From Planobacterium oryzisoli (GTDB lineage Bacteria > Bacteroidota > Bacteroidia > Flavobacteriales > Weeksellaceae), in assembly GCF_015354315.1 (NCBI RefSeq), contig NZ_JADKYY010000004.1, positions 1-64,000 on the forward strand: 64,000 bases of DNA, written 5' to 3'. The notes beneath the pieces are model-generated. The model saw only the letters and a list, made by a program, of their open reading frames with translations. It did no database searches and had not been told where the DNA came from. A program made the translations under genes and the position numbers. Within the stretch, counting starts at the first letter, position 1; each line of letters opens with the position of its first letter. Positions 9,006-17,864 of this stretch are shown here, piece by piece.

Positions 9006-10427
9006 ATGATCGTAAAAATTCTTAGTTCTAAAGGTGACTCTTTTCATGCCGTGCGCTATACCACAAGCAAAGTGCAAAAAGGCCAAGGTGAACTGCTCCT
9101 AATGGAAAACTTTCCAAAGGGCTTCTCAAAATCCTCTTCTGCTGGCAAAGTACGAGCATACTATAAAGAGCTAGGTGATAGAAACGCACGCTGTAAGAAA
9201 AAGCAATTTCATATGGTACTTTCCTCAAGATACCAATCCGAGAAATCCTCTAGATGCTTGGAGGGTGCGCGAAGTGTCATGCAAGGATTAGGGTATAAAG
9301 ACCAACCGGTTATTTATGTGGAGCATCGTGACACGGAAAACACCCATTTGCACGTAGTGTCTGTTCGTGTAAATGTACATACTGGTAAAGTGATCTCAGA
9401 TTTCTGGGACGGTATTAGAGCTTATAAAGAACTAAGCCTATTCAAGAATCAAGACCACACTAAGAAAATTAAGGACCTGTTGTCGTATAAAATCCAAAAC
9501 TTGGAGCATCTTAAAATTCTGCTTTTCCGCGGTGGGTATAAGATATTCCCCTGCAAAAAAGACGAAGGAATTTACAAAGTGTTCCGTGGAGTTGTTCTAC
9601 ATAGTTTTAATCCAAATGATTTGGGCATAAGTAAATCGCCTTCCAAGGAAAGCGCTACAAGAGTGCTTTCTATAGCTAAAAAAAAGGCTATAGAATATTC
9701 CCCGCTACTATTTACAGTAAATAGTGACCGTAAAGAACCGGTAGTAAGAGAAGGCGTATCAAGGGCATTTACCAAGGAACTGCAAAGTGAACTTCAAAGC
9801 CATTTAAAAAGGAACCTTGGGATAGACATTATTCTTGAGCGAGCAGGAACAAATGCAGATCGCTTACTTGGTGGACTTGTAATCGATCACGACTCCAAGG
9901 AAGTGTATCCTCTGGATCAAGTAGTAGGATTACAGAATCAGTTTAATTTGACAAAAGAGGAAATTTCCAAAAGGGAGTTTTTACGACTTCAGAACTACGA
10001 AATTTCTTCCATTGCTCAAAGAGATCTACTTCTTTCAGCATTAAAGAATCCTTCTATAAAGCCGTTCATGGTATTTAATTCTAAGGAAAAGAAAAGGCCA
10101 GAGACTATGGATTTAATAGCCCAGGATGCGTTAAGCTCTACCGAAGGCTGCTTTATAAAGGGCGCAAAAATAGTACTTGATCTCGAGGGCAGCGAATTCC
10201 ATTTTTTACACCAACGCCTGCATTTTCTAGGAGAACTCAAGTCTCTTATCGGAAATGACCGTTACCAGGAATTTGAAAAATCACCCAAAGCGATGCAGTT
10301 AAGGACTTTGCACGAGTCCCGGAAAATGCTTCCGGTGCAACAACCTAAAGCGCAAGAAAGAACTGCTTATTCCCCGGACGTATCCAACACAGAGTCCAAG
10401 CGGCAGCATCAACTTATTAAAAGGTGA
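9006..10427 (+). CDS. relaxase/mobilization nuclease (MobB-like)
   Basis: Relaxase that nicks and covalently holds one strand at oriT for conjugative transfer. The N-terminus MIVKILSSKGDSFHAVRYTTSKVQ and the metal-binding histidine motif NTHLHVVSVRVN (about residues 113-124), preceded by VEHRDTEN, match the Bacteroidetes MobB / Pfam relaxase type. The catalytic residue is likely one of the tyrosines in the first 60 residues. The C-terminal ~250 residues have no domain I recognise. 473 residues is usual for the family. It overlaps the ParA-like gene by 4 bases (GTGA). First gene of the transfer module; no RHH-type accessory gene (MobA) is seen next to it. Confidence 0.88.
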   Translation: MIVKILSSKGDSFHAVRYTTSKVQKGQGELLLMENFPKGFSKSSSAGKVRAYYKELGDRNARCKKKQFHMVLSSRYQSEKSSRCLEGARSVMQGLGYKDQPVIYVEHRDTENTHLHVVSVRVNVHTGKVISDFWDGIRAYKELSLFKNQDHTKKIKDLLSYKIQNLEHLKILLFRGGYKIFPCKKDEGIYKVFRGVVLHSFNPNDLGISKSPSKESATRVLSIAKKKAIEYSPLLFTVNSDRKEPVVREGVSRAFTKELQSELQSHLKRNLGIDIILERAGTNADRLLGGLVIDHDSKEVYPLDQVVGLQNQFNLTKEEISKREFLRLQNYEISSIAQRDLLLSALKNPSIKPFMVFNSKEKKRPETMDLIAQDALSSTEGCFIKGAKIVLDLEGSEFHFLHQRLHFLGELKSLIGNDRYQEFEKSPKAMQLRTLHESRKMLPVQQPKAQERTAYSPDVSNTESKRQHQLIKR

Positions 10428-11029
10428 TTATTTCCTGCACCTCACCCAAAGGAGGCTCAGGAAAAAGTACCGTAAGTCTTTTTCTCTCCAAGTATTTGGC
10501 TTTTAAGGGATATAGAGTCCTGCTTTATTCCAGTGATTTGAGCGCTGTGCTCCCTTTAGAACGGGGTACACTTAATTACGAAGTATCGGTAGAAATACAG
10601 AGCTTTCCTGAGGTATCGACGCTGCTGCAAGACGTAGAACAGAATAAAACACCACATACGGTTCAAATAGTAGACCTAAAGGATCCTTTACAATTTGAAA
10701 TCCTAGAGGTTCTGGAATTATCCGATTTAATTGTAATTCCTTGCCCGCCCACTGCGTTAAGTATCCAGAGTAATCTCGTATTTCTTTCGTACTTGAAAGA
10801 AATGGAGTTGCAACATAAAGTTTTAGTGCTGTTCAACCAATGTAGTAACATTCGAAAATATTCTCAGATCAAAACGATGGAAATGCACCTACTAGGAACA
10901 GTGCAGATTATAAAACAAACCTTGCCCAATCTGGCCCTTTTCGAACACATAGCTCTCCAACCTATAACTGAAGAGGAGTTTAGAATCTTAGAGCCAGTTT
11001 TTAGCCCGATTTATTGCCTTATAAAATAA
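10424..11029 (+). CDS. ParA/MinD-like ATPase, conjugation TraA-type
   Basis: Small Walker-type ATPase. The deviant Walker A motif KGGSGKST is at residues 9-16, preceded by a short beta strand. The GTG start overlaps the relaxase stop; no ATG is available before the P-loop. 201 residues is at the small end for ParA. Bacteroidetes conjugative elements commonly have a ParA-like TraA at this position; whether it places the transfer machinery or helps maintain the element is not shown. The typical switch Asp is less clear, with DLKD near residue 85 in its place. Confidence 0.8.
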   Translation: MIISCTSPKGGSGKSTVSLFLSKYLAFKGYRVLLYSSDLSAVLPLERGTLNYEVSVEIQSFPEVSTLLQDVEQNKTPHTVQIVDLKDPLQFEILEVLELSDLIVIPCPPTALSIQSNLVFLSYLKEMELQHKVLVLFNQCSNIRKYSQIKTMEMHLLGTVQIIKQTLPNLALFEHIALQPITEEEFRILEPVFSPIYCLIK

Positions 11030-11041
11030 AAGACTCTCCCC

Positions 11042-11902
11042 ATGACAGAAAACAGTATGTCTATTCCAACCTATTTGGTCGCACTATTTGCGCTGTACGG
11101 AGCGTACTTTATATCCAACCTGATTTACGATCTGTATTTTAAACTTAAGGGTAGGGCCTCCAACGAAAGTTCCTCCCTATATTCCACCTACGAAATCGAG
11201 CAGGAGAAGCCCGAGCAGGTCTTGGTAGAAGAACAGTCTCTGCCTGTGGAGCGCTCTTACGTTTGGGAGGAGGGGGAAGAGATATCTAATGATCTCCAGA
11301 ACCAGAGGAGTTGCACTCAGACGGATCTCTCTTTATCCGCTGGAAGCGAAGATCAGCCAGCACTGCTACTTCATGAAAGTGAAAATGAGGAAGAATACAA
11401 TTCCACTCCGGAAACACATGGAAAGGAAGACTCCGCTTTAGAAAAACTTTCGTTTGAGGAGCAAGAATTTGATGAGAAATCTTCTCACCATCTTGGAGAA
11501 AAAGCGCCCATTAGTAACGTACTCTCCGGTGAAAGTAACTATATGAAAGCAGAGCCCCAATCTTCTGTAGTATTTAGACCCCCAGTAAAAGAGGCCAGCA
11601 ATCAGAAATCAGAAATCTCCGAAGAAAATAGAGCTAACGCGCAAAAAACATTGGCCTCTTCCCCGCGCACGCAGAAGGGCTCCATTTCAACTACTAAAAA
11701 ACCGGTAGTGTCAAAAGAGCGCGCAAAAATGGAGAATCTGTTTTTAGAATCTTCCCTAAATGAACCCGCGCCAAAAGACGTTCTTGAGGAGAAAAAATTA
11801 AAATGGAAAAAACTATTGGAGCTTTCTCAAACCTCGGTGGAAATCCAAAATAAGGACGGACAGATAACCTACCGATCGCTTCTTAATGCTAAAGAAGGCT
11901 AA
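11042..11902 (+). CDS. membrane-anchored acidic protein of the transfer module, function unknown
   Basis: Not recognised. One hydrophobic segment (about residues 8-30, PTYLVALFALYGAYFISNL) is followed by a long polar, Glu/Ser-rich, probably disordered stretch (residues 45-215). A basic, Lys-rich C-terminus with an EKKLKWKKLLEL helix follows. The layout is of a single-span anchor with a flexible cytoplasmic tail. Its place between the ParA-like gene and traE is where Bacteroidetes elements carry the poorly conserved TraB/C/D genes. Starts 12 bases after the ATPase; a 100-base gap follows before traE. Confidence 0.75.
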   Translation: MTENSMSIPTYLVALFALYGAYFISNLIYDLYFKLKGRASNESSSLYSTYEIEQEKPEQVLVEEQSLPVERSYVWEEGEEISNDLQNQRSCTQTDLSLSAGSEDQPALLLHESENEEEYNSTPETHGKEDSALEKLSFEEQEFDEKSSHHLGEKAPISNVLSGESNYMKAEPQSSVVFRPPVKEASNQKSEISEENRANAQKTLASSPRTQKGSISTTKKPVVSKERAKMENLFLESSLNEPAPKDVLEEKKLKWKKLLELSQTSVEIQNKDGQITYRSLLNAKEG

Positions 11903-12005
11903 ACCAACTAAGAGAGAGCGTATCAATCCGTACTTAGCCCCAAGCCTTACCATTCAAAAGATTAACAATTCAACTACTAACAATTAATCCATTAAATACT
12001 TTATT

Positions 12006-12332
12006 ATGACACAATTTATTACCTCAAAACGTACGCTATTCAAAATCGCGCTACTTGCTCTATTCTGTTTCTCCTACGCACCGATGATGGCGCAGTACGG
12101 AGGCGCTAGTGCCCTGTCGGGAGCCAACACCTCCATACGTGCCTATTGGGAGCCCATGAAGCTGATCATTCAGGCCATAGGCGCTGTGGTGGGTCTTATC
12201 GGTGGCGTTCGTATCTATAACAAATGGACCAACGGGGACCAGGATATCAATAAAGAAATCGTCGGCTGGGCCGGAGCCTGTCTTTTCCTTGTAATCGTTC
12301 CTCAATTCGTAGGCGCTTTCTTTGGTCTCTAA
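12006..12332 (+). CDS. traE: conjugation protein TraE (DUF4134), VirB2-like pilin candidate
   Basis: Small protein with a cleavable-looking signal peptide (MTQFITSKRTLFKIALLALFCFSYAPMMAQ) and two membrane spans, AIGAVVGLIGGVRIYNKW and EIVGWAGACLFLVIVPQFVGAFFGL. The layout, the 108-residue length and the position just before TraF and TraG match the TraE family, thought to be the pilin-like VirB2 counterpart of Bacteroidetes type IV secretion. The start is set by ATG 12006 after a ttatt leader like the one at 26261. The stop overlaps the ATG of traF by one base. Confidence 0.88.
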   Translation: MTQFITSKRTLFKIALLALFCFSYAPMMAQYGGASALSGANTSIRAYWEPMKLIIQAIGAVVGLIGGVRIYNKWTNGDQDINKEIVGWAGACLFLVIVPQFVGAFFGL

Positions 12333-12616
12333 TGCAGTATAAGATCTATAGGGGTCTTAAAAAGCCCCTACTTCTCTTTGGTCTTAAGGACCGATTCATC
12401 TATCAGGCGTTGGGAGCAGGCGCTATCGGCCTTCTTTTGGCAGTGCTTCTTTCCACCCTTTTTGGAATACTAGGAATGCTTCTAGGTCTTGCCTTGGGCG
12501 CAGGTCTTATAGCGCTTGTCTACAAAAGACAAGATAGCCAAGGCCTGTACCCGAAAACGCGCTCTAATGGGACGCTCTACGTCTTTTCTCCAACCCTTAG
12601 TAAACGAAAACTATGA
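12332..12616 (+). CDS. traF: conjugation protein TraF (DUF4133), VirB3-like
   Basis: 94 residues with the Bacteroidetes TraF start pattern (YKIYRGLKKPLLLFGLKDRFIY) and a glycine-rich hydrophobic hairpin of two spans, GAGAIGLLLAVLLSTLFGILGMLLG and onwards. Counterpart of VirB3, an inner-membrane partner of the VirB4 ATPase. It overlaps traE by 1 base and traG by 4, so all three are translationally coupled. Confidence 0.88.
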   Translation: MQYKIYRGLKKPLLLFGLKDRFIYQALGAGAIGLLLAVLLSTLFGILGMLLGLALGAGLIALVYKRQDSQGLYPKTRSNGTLYVFSPTLSKRKL

Positions 12617-15606
12617 ACCTTCAAAAAAAGTCTTTTCATTTGCCCTACCTGGGATGCGATTTAGCAGAGGCCCAAGGCCTTCCCTACGATACGCTTGTGG
12701 GCCCGTTTGGAGAGCCCACCGTGGGGCTGGAGATTAGAAATCTGCCCCTGCAGTGGTGCTGCAATTCAAACAGCTATTCCAGTTACCACCGCGTGCTTCT
12801 TCAGATCTGTCAGATTCTGGGGGAAGGATATACCATTCAAAAACTGGACGTATTTACTAAGAAAACCTTTAATGCGGCCCCAAGAGAATCAGCCATCGAG
12901 AAGAAGTACGATGCCCATTTTAGTGGAAGAGCTTATAAAGAGCTTAGAACGTTTCTGCTTTTCTCTCCTCTTCTAAGCGCTACGAAAAGGAAAGGAATAA
13001 ATCTCTCTGAGGCTACCGCTTCCCTAACTCCTCTGAAGGAAAAGTTCTCTAAAATCTACCTGCTGCTTGATTCTGTTGGAGCACATCCAAAGTATCTGCG
13101 CCTTAAGGACTACGAAAACTACCTTGCCCTACTTTTTCAGGGCAAAGAGACTAGCACTCCCGTAAAGGAAAATATACTTTCGGGTCCGGAGTTTCTTCAG
13201 GTAGGAGAGATGCTACTAAAAACTGTCTCTCTGGTAGATCTTGAAGAGCTTTCCATTCCTGTAGATGTCTCTCCCAGTGCGTCTGACGGCAAAAACCTGG
13301 GCGCAGCGGTGGATCCTTTTTCCTTTCTGTTTGATCTTAAAGAATCTCCCCTTATAGTCTATAACCAGATCCTTCGAATTCCCTTGCAGTCGAAACTTCA
13401 CAGGGAACTGGAGCGAAAGAAAAAGCGCCACGAAGGGGTATCCAGCTCAGCTCCTTCCAATTTACTGGTAGCCCGTGAAATAGAATCACTCCTCGAAGAA
13501 GTAGCTCGCGAGGGGTCCCTACTCGTAGAAGGGCATTTTTCGGTGCTCTATAGTGCTGAGGATAAACTATCCCAGGAGAAGATCCAGGGATCTCTCGAGA
13601 CCGGCTTTTTCCGTCGCGGCATTGTGCTTTCCAAAAATGCATACAACCAAATGGAGCTTTTCCGCTCTTTCTTTCCGGGAGGGGCAGTAGAACTTAAGTC
13701 CTACGATTTCTTTTTATCGCCTTTGGAGCCTATGCTTTGCTTTTTATTTAAGGAGCATCTTCCCGAAAATGAATCCCGTGGGTTTGCACTAGACTTTACT
13801 TCCAGAGAGGGTATTCCTCTTCGTATTGATCCCTCGGACATTCCTATGCAGACGGGAAGGATCTCCAACCGCAATAAGTTTGTCCTAGGACCCTCGGGCA
13901 GTGGGAAATCTTTTCTTATGAATTCCCTAGTGGAGCAGTACCTTAGGTACAATTACGATGTGGTCATTGTGGACACCGGGGACTCCTACCAGGGTCTTAC
14001 ACGCTACAAGGAGGGACGCTACATTCAGTACTCCGAAAAGGATCCTATCACCATGAATCCTTTTCAGTTATCTAAAGAGGAACTCGGAATAGAAAAAATG
14101 GAGTTTCTCTCCAGCCTTATCTATCTAATATGGCAGGGACAGGAAAAGGAGATGAGTCCGAGTGAAAAATCGGTACTGGACTCCCTTCTTCTTTGCTACT
14201 ACGAGCTGTACTTTTTAAAGAAAGAGGGAATCGAAAACTACCCAGTAGAAAAAAGGACTGGTTTATACCAAAAATACCTCCCGTACGCCTCTGCGCTTTC
14301 CTCGAAGGGCAGCATAAGGAAAAATAACATTGGTGGTAGAAGTCTGCATACTGGATCCTCTACAAGCTACTATGAAGTTTTAGGAATAGAGTCCACTCTT
14401 CCCATAAAAGAGATCAGGCAACACGGGAAGCGACTGCAGGGGGAGATGCAGCAAGGAGGATTAGTGGATACGCCAGAGGTGCTCTCTGAGGCACTTACAG
14501 TTCTTTCCAATTACACCACCAAAAGGGCCTACGATAAGACGCTTGTTAGTAGCAGAGAGAAGATAGCAGCTTCCCTGCCGCATTTAAAACAAAAGGATCC
14601 AGTTACTGCGGAGGAAAAATTTCAGAACCTTCTTTTTCATCTAGCGCCCGAGGCACTCTGTTTTGATTCATTCTATAAGTTCTCAGAGCATTTTTTGCCT
14701 GTATTTTTAAATGGGGGGCAGCTTCCTATCTCGGAGGCTTCCTTTAACCAAAGCACCTTCTTTTTGGTGCTTCGGGATTTCTGCTCGGGCGGAAAGTATG
14801 GAGAGACCCTGAACCGACCCCAAGAGAAAAGCCTTTTTGAGGAGCAGCTCATAGTCTTTGAAATCGATGCCATAAAGGATAATCCTAAGCTCTTTCCTAT
14901 TGTTACCCTTATCATTATGGATACGTTCATTCAGAAGATGCGCTATAGAAAGGGTCGCCGTAAGGCGCTCATCATTGAAGAGGCCTGGAAAGCCATCGCA
15001 TCAAAACTCATGGGAGGCTACATACTCTACCTTTATAAGACGGTTCGAAAATTCTACGGTGAAGCCATTGTAGTAACGCAGGAACTTCAGGACATCCTTT
15101 CCAATCCGGTAGTGAAAGACTCCATCCTAAGTAACTCCGATACCTTAGTACTATTAGACCAGAGTAAATTCCAGGAGAACTACCAAAGCGTGGCGTCCCT
15201 ACTAAACTTAAATGCCGTGGAGCAAAGTAAGATCTTTACCATGAACCGCCTGGATAATAAAGAGGGTAGGGAAAGGTTTAAAGAATTCTATTTAAAACGG
15301 GGGGACTCGGGAGAAGTGTACGGTAATGAGGTGTCTCTGATGCAGTACCTTTTATACACCACCGAAAAGCCCGAAAAAGAGGCCCTGGAATTTTACTACG
15401 AAAATGCGGGGAGTCTTAATGAAGGGCTGGAGCGGTTCCTTTTGGACCATAAATCGCTTGGACTTTCCCTCTCCGAGATGGTCTCACTTGTGAATCTTTT
15501 AAAGAGACCTCTTAAATCGAGCGATGCCCTTAATTTTCAAAACATAAAAAAAGAATATCCTACAATAGACCCGTGGGAATTACTCCGAAAAGAGCTAGCT
15601 CAGTAG
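12613..15606 (+). CDS. traG: TraG (VirB4-type) conjugation ATPase with an internal J-like domain
   Basis: Motor ATPase of the conjugative type IV secretion system, at the inner membrane. Walker A GPSGSGKS is at residues ~426-433 and is preceded by the SNRNKFVLGP context of TraG. LIVFEIDAIKDNP, the Walker B region KALIIEEAWKAI (around 785) and TVRKFYGEAIVVTQELQDI match the family. At 997 residues it is about 170 longer than usual. The extra sequence lies between Walker A and B and includes residues ~584-644, which read like a J domain (YYEVLGI, EIRQHGKRL, ALTVLSNYTTKRAYDK) but lack HPD. The N-terminal ~400 residues are the VirB4-like membrane-associated part. Reading frame is intact across the insert. 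Confidence 0.92.
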   Translation: MNLQKKSFHLPYLGCDLAEAQGLPYDTLVGPFGEPTVGLEIRNLPLQWCCNSNSYSSYHRVLLQICQILGEGYTIQKLDVFTKKTFNAAPRESAIEKKYDAHFSGRAYKELRTFLLFSPLLSATKRKGINLSEATASLTPLKEKFSKIYLLLDSVGAHPKYLRLKDYENYLALLFQGKETSTPVKENILSGPEFLQVGEMLLKTVSLVDLEELSIPVDVSPSASDGKNLGAAVDPFSFLFDLKESPLIVYNQILRIPLQSKLHRELERKKKRHEGVSSSAPSNLLVAREIESLLEEVAREGSLLVEGHFSVLYSAEDKLSQEKIQGSLETGFFRRGIVLSKNAYNQMELFRSFFPGGAVELKSYDFFLSPLEPMLCFLFKEHLPENESRGFALDFTSREGIPLRIDPSDIPMQTGRISNRNKFVLGPSGSGKSFLMNSLVEQYLRYNYDVVIVDTGDSYQGLTRYKEGRYIQYSEKDPITMNPFQLSKEELGIEKMEFLSSLIYLIWQGQEKEMSPSEKSVLDSLLLCYYELYFLKKEGIENYPVEKRTGLYQKYLPYASALSSKGSIRKNNIGGRSLHTGSSTSYYEVLGIESTLPIKEIRQHGKRLQGEMQQGGLVDTPEVLSEALTVLSNYTTKRAYDKTLVSSREKIAASLPHLKQKDPVTAEEKFQNLLFHLAPEALCFDSFYKFSEHFLPVFLNGGQLPISEASFNQSTFFLVLRDFCSGGKYGETLNRPQEKSLFEEQLIVFEIDAIKDNPKLFPIVTLIIMDTFIQKMRYRKGRRKALIIEEAWKAIASKLMGGYILYLYKTVRKFYGEAIVVTQELQDILSNPVVKDSILSNSDTLVLLDQSKFQENYQSVASLLNLNAVEQSKIFTMNRLDNKEGRERFKEFYLKRGDSGEVYGNEVSLMQYLLYTTEKPEKEALEFYYENAGSLNEGLERFLLDHKSLGLSLSEMVSLVNLLKRPLKSSDALNFQNIKKEYPTIDPWELLRKELAQ
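14362..14544 (+). other. J-like domain inserted in the TraG ATPase, HPD motif absent
   Basis: Codons 584-644 of the TraG gene. Read by eye against DnaJ: YYEVLGI aligns to YYEILGV (helix I), IKEIRQHGKRLQGEM to EIRKAYKRLAMKY (helix II), and EALTVLSNYTTKRAYDK to EAYEVLTDSQKRAAYDQ (helix III plus the KRAYD end). Where HPD should follow helix II the sequence is QQGGLVDTPE, so it should not stimulate Hsp70 ATPase. J-like domains without HPD, such as Tim16/Pam16, act as binding modules; a structural role in TraG is inference. Confidence 0.72.
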
Positions 15607-15832
15607 GGAGTGACTTCTGACTAAACTAACAAGCTGTAGAAGAGTAGTAATCACTTGCCGTTAGTCTTGGTTACCGATCTAATTAAAAAATCTTTTTTAA
15701 TCCTTACCCCATAGAAAAATGCTTTCGGGATTTGTGCGAATTACCACCAAGCATAGTTGCCATCGAATGCACGTACCTAAAATATTTAATGAGGTACCGC
15801 AGTTATCCCTTATGCCCTACAATTTATACACT
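15607..15832. other. gene-free stretch after traG
   Basis: Nothing gene-like. It holds an AT-only inverted repeat, ATTAAAAAA (15682-15690) against TTTTTTAAT (15693-15701), with a 2-base loop. The frame of the next gene is open from 15719 but the first ~38 codons do not look coding; the signal peptide starts at 15833. This is the largest gap in the front part of the transfer module and may hold an internal promoter. Confidence 0.4.
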
Positions 15833-16489
15833 ATGTACTATTACTTGATTCCTTTTCTTTTGGTGTTAAGCGGCTTTTTAAGCGCGCAGAATACCTATAT
15901 CGATCCCACCACAACTGCAGCGCTACTTCTCTACAGCAGCGAGCTTAAAAAGTCGCAGGAGAAAACGCTTGTGGAGCAAAAGAATCTGCAAAAAGCGCAA
16001 CTTTTTCTCTCCTCCCAGATGGCGGCCGTCTCCTCCTTACAGCAAAAAGTGTTTAAGGGCCTCTCCGAGGTTTCTACGAGCCTCTCGGGAGGAATTAAAG
16101 TAAAAGAAATTTACTCGGATCTTTCCGAGTGCGCAGGCCTTTTACGGCGTATTGGATTGCTCACTGCCCAGGCGCCCCAGTACGCCGTCTTTGGCGCAAA
16201 GGCCTCGGAAGAAACCTACCACCGTACACTTGCAATGACCTCTGAGATCTCGGAGCTACTTCAAGGCGGAGAGCTTAACCTAATGCTTGCAGGAGATCGC
16301 TACCGCCTTCTTTTTTCCCTTTCAGAAAAAATAAAGACCCTTAAAATGCATCTTTTCTCGATTTCCTTTGCGATGGAACGGGCCGCGCGCCTGGGTTTCT
16401 TACGGGCCCTAAACCCCTTCCAGGGATACATCAATACCGACAAATCCATAGTGGAGGAAATCATGCGCCGCTACAAACATTCGTTCTAA
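15833..16489 (+). CDS. exported protein 1 of 4 in the TraI position
   Basis: Function unknown. ATG 15833 is chosen because it gives a signal peptide, MYYYLIPFLLVLSGFLSAQ, cut after SAQ. The 218-residue product is then mostly alpha-helical and periplasmic. It ends with DKSIVEEIMRRYKHSF (from residue 203), a tail shared by the next three products. The position between TraG and TraJ is that of TraI in CTnDOT-like elements, and the helical content with QKNLQKAQ-type repeats fits a VirB5/TraI-like component. The stop overlaps the next ATG by one base. Confidence 0.8.
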   Translation: MYYYLIPFLLVLSGFLSAQNTYIDPTTTAALLLYSSELKKSQEKTLVEQKNLQKAQLFLSSQMAAVSSLQQKVFKGLSEVSTSLSGGIKVKEIYSDLSECAGLLRRIGLLTAQAPQYAVFGAKASEETYHRTLAMTSEISELLQGGELNLMLAGDRYRLLFSLSEKIKTLKMHLFSISFAMERAARLGFLRALNPFQGYINTDKSIVEEIMRRYKHSF

Positions 16490-17181
16490 TGAAAATTACT
16501 TATCCACTTTTTACCCTGTTCGCTTTTCTACTGCCTGCAGTGCTGATCTTAAGTTCCTCTTCCGGTCCTGTAGAGGAGCCGTGGGCTCAGGAGAACGTCT
16601 CTTTCCCTATGCTCAATATGGAGATCCGCCACAGCCTGGAAGAGCACGAAAGGCAAACGCAGCTGCTACGCTCGGGCGCCACGCTTTCAACCCTAGAAGA
16701 AACTAATTCCAGGCTGTGGGAAAAAACGTTTCAGCGCGCAGAGGATATCTCTTCCAGACTCGGGAGCGTATCTATAGCGCTAGAGGCCTCACCAACCGCG
16801 TACGGAATCTACCTAGAGGCAGAGAAAATAATACGTAACCAAACGCTGCTCTATAAAGAAATTGAAAAGGCTCCTTATGCAGTAGGGCAGGTGCTTTCAG
16901 GTCAGATCCGTTTTGTAAAGGACCTGGAAATGACCCTGCGGCTTATTGTGGGCCTCTCTGCTTCCTCAGGATTGCTCTTAGAGATGGAAAAAACGGACCG
17001 CGCTACGCTCTTTTCCTTTGCCCTAAGTGAAGTGCAGTCTCTCGAGCAGCAGTCTTTTCTGTTGCTCTACCGAGTACGGCAGTTTCTGGAAAAACTTGGG
17101 AATACACAAAGCACCCTCATGTACTACGTTAATCGGGATAAAGAGATGGTGCGTAGTATTCTTAGCGGACTTAAATTCTAA
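16489..17181 (+). CDS. exported protein 2 of 4 in the TraI position
   Basis: 230 residues. The N-terminal hydrophobic stretch MKITYPLFTLFAFLLPAVLILSS is a signal peptide or anchor. The rest is amphipathic helix with many Leu/Glu/Gln residues, and the end is DKEMVRSILSGLKF (from residue 217), the same tail as its neighbours. Overlaps protein 1 by one base; protein 3 starts 4 bases after its stop, so the set is one translational unit. No enzyme motif is visible. Confidence 0.78.
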   Translation: MKITYPLFTLFAFLLPAVLILSSSSGPVEEPWAQENVSFPMLNMEIRHSLEEHERQTQLLRSGATLSTLEETNSRLWEKTFQRAEDISSRLGSVSIALEASPTAYGIYLEAEKIIRNQTLLYKEIEKAPYAVGQVLSGQIRFVKDLEMTLRLIVGLSASSGLLLEMEKTDRATLFSFALSEVQSLEQQSFLLLYRVRQFLEKLGNTQSTLMYYVNRDKEMVRSILSGLKF

Positions 17182-17185
17182 GGAC

Positions 17186-17860
17186 ATGAAGCAACTACTA
17201 AAAGTTTCTCTGGGACTAACTCTTTTTACCGCCGCATACCTACCGGCCCAAAGCCTGGTGGTAGTAAATGAAAAATTACTTTTTCAACTATCTAAAAACC
17301 AGCTTGCCCGAAAGGCCAGCACCACGCAGTTTGAGTCCTCGATTAAAAAACAGAATGCACTTTTGGAGTCGGCTAGTAAAAAAGCGGCCCTGGTGCTTTA
17401 TTCCCATGAGGTGCTCTATCAGAAACTCTACGAAGTGGACGCCCTTATTAAAGACTCCCACCAGGTGCTTAAAATAGGAAAACTCCTCGAGGATCTGGGA
17501 AAAAGCCTTGGGAAGCTCTCTAGGCACTCTCTAGATAGTCCAGAGTACAGTCTGCTGCTTAGCCGCTTCTATCTTCATTTTTATTCCGAATCCCTGCTTT
17601 TAAAGGATTTAATTGCAAAGGAAATCCTCTCTGAGGACCCGAAGCTTCTTCTTACTTCCTACCACAGGGACCTACTGCTCTCTAAGGTAGTGCACCGACT
17701 GCAGAGCCTCTACAATACCTCTAGTTATATTCTCTCGGCGCTGGAATTCTCTAAAAAGCGTCCGTACCTGGAGCAGATCCCAGGACTTGAGGACTATATA
17801 AACCTGGACCGGGAGCTAGTGCGCTCCATTCTTTCTAAATACCAATCTATAACGCGCTAA
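17186..17860 (+). CDS. exported protein 3 of 4 in the TraI position
   Basis: Start is ATG 17186, directly after the stop of protein 2, because it gives a signal peptide (MKQLLKVSLGLTLFTAAYLPAQ, cut after PAQ); the open frame extends further upstream but overlaps protein 2. The 224-residue product is helical with SSIKKQN and ALLESASKKAALV-type coils, and ends with DRELVRSILSKYQSITR (from residue 208). Likely periplasmic, same family as its neighbours by tail and layout. Confidence 0.8.
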   Translation: MKQLLKVSLGLTLFTAAYLPAQSLVVVNEKLLFQLSKNQLARKASTTQFESSIKKQNALLESASKKAALVLYSHEVLYQKLYEVDALIKDSHQVLKIGKLLEDLGKSLGKLSRHSLDSPEYSLLLSRFYLHFYSESLLLKDLIAKEILSEDPKLLLTSYHRDLLLSKVVHRLQSLYNTSSYILSALEFSKKRPYLEQIPGLEDYINLDRELVRSILSKYQSITR

Positions 17861-17864
17861 TGTT

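Noticed and set aside
14281-14350. Possible breakdown (frameshift or intein) at the TraG insert
   Set aside because: The frame is continuous across the insert and there are no intein splice motifs (N-terminal Cys/Ser block, C-terminal HN).
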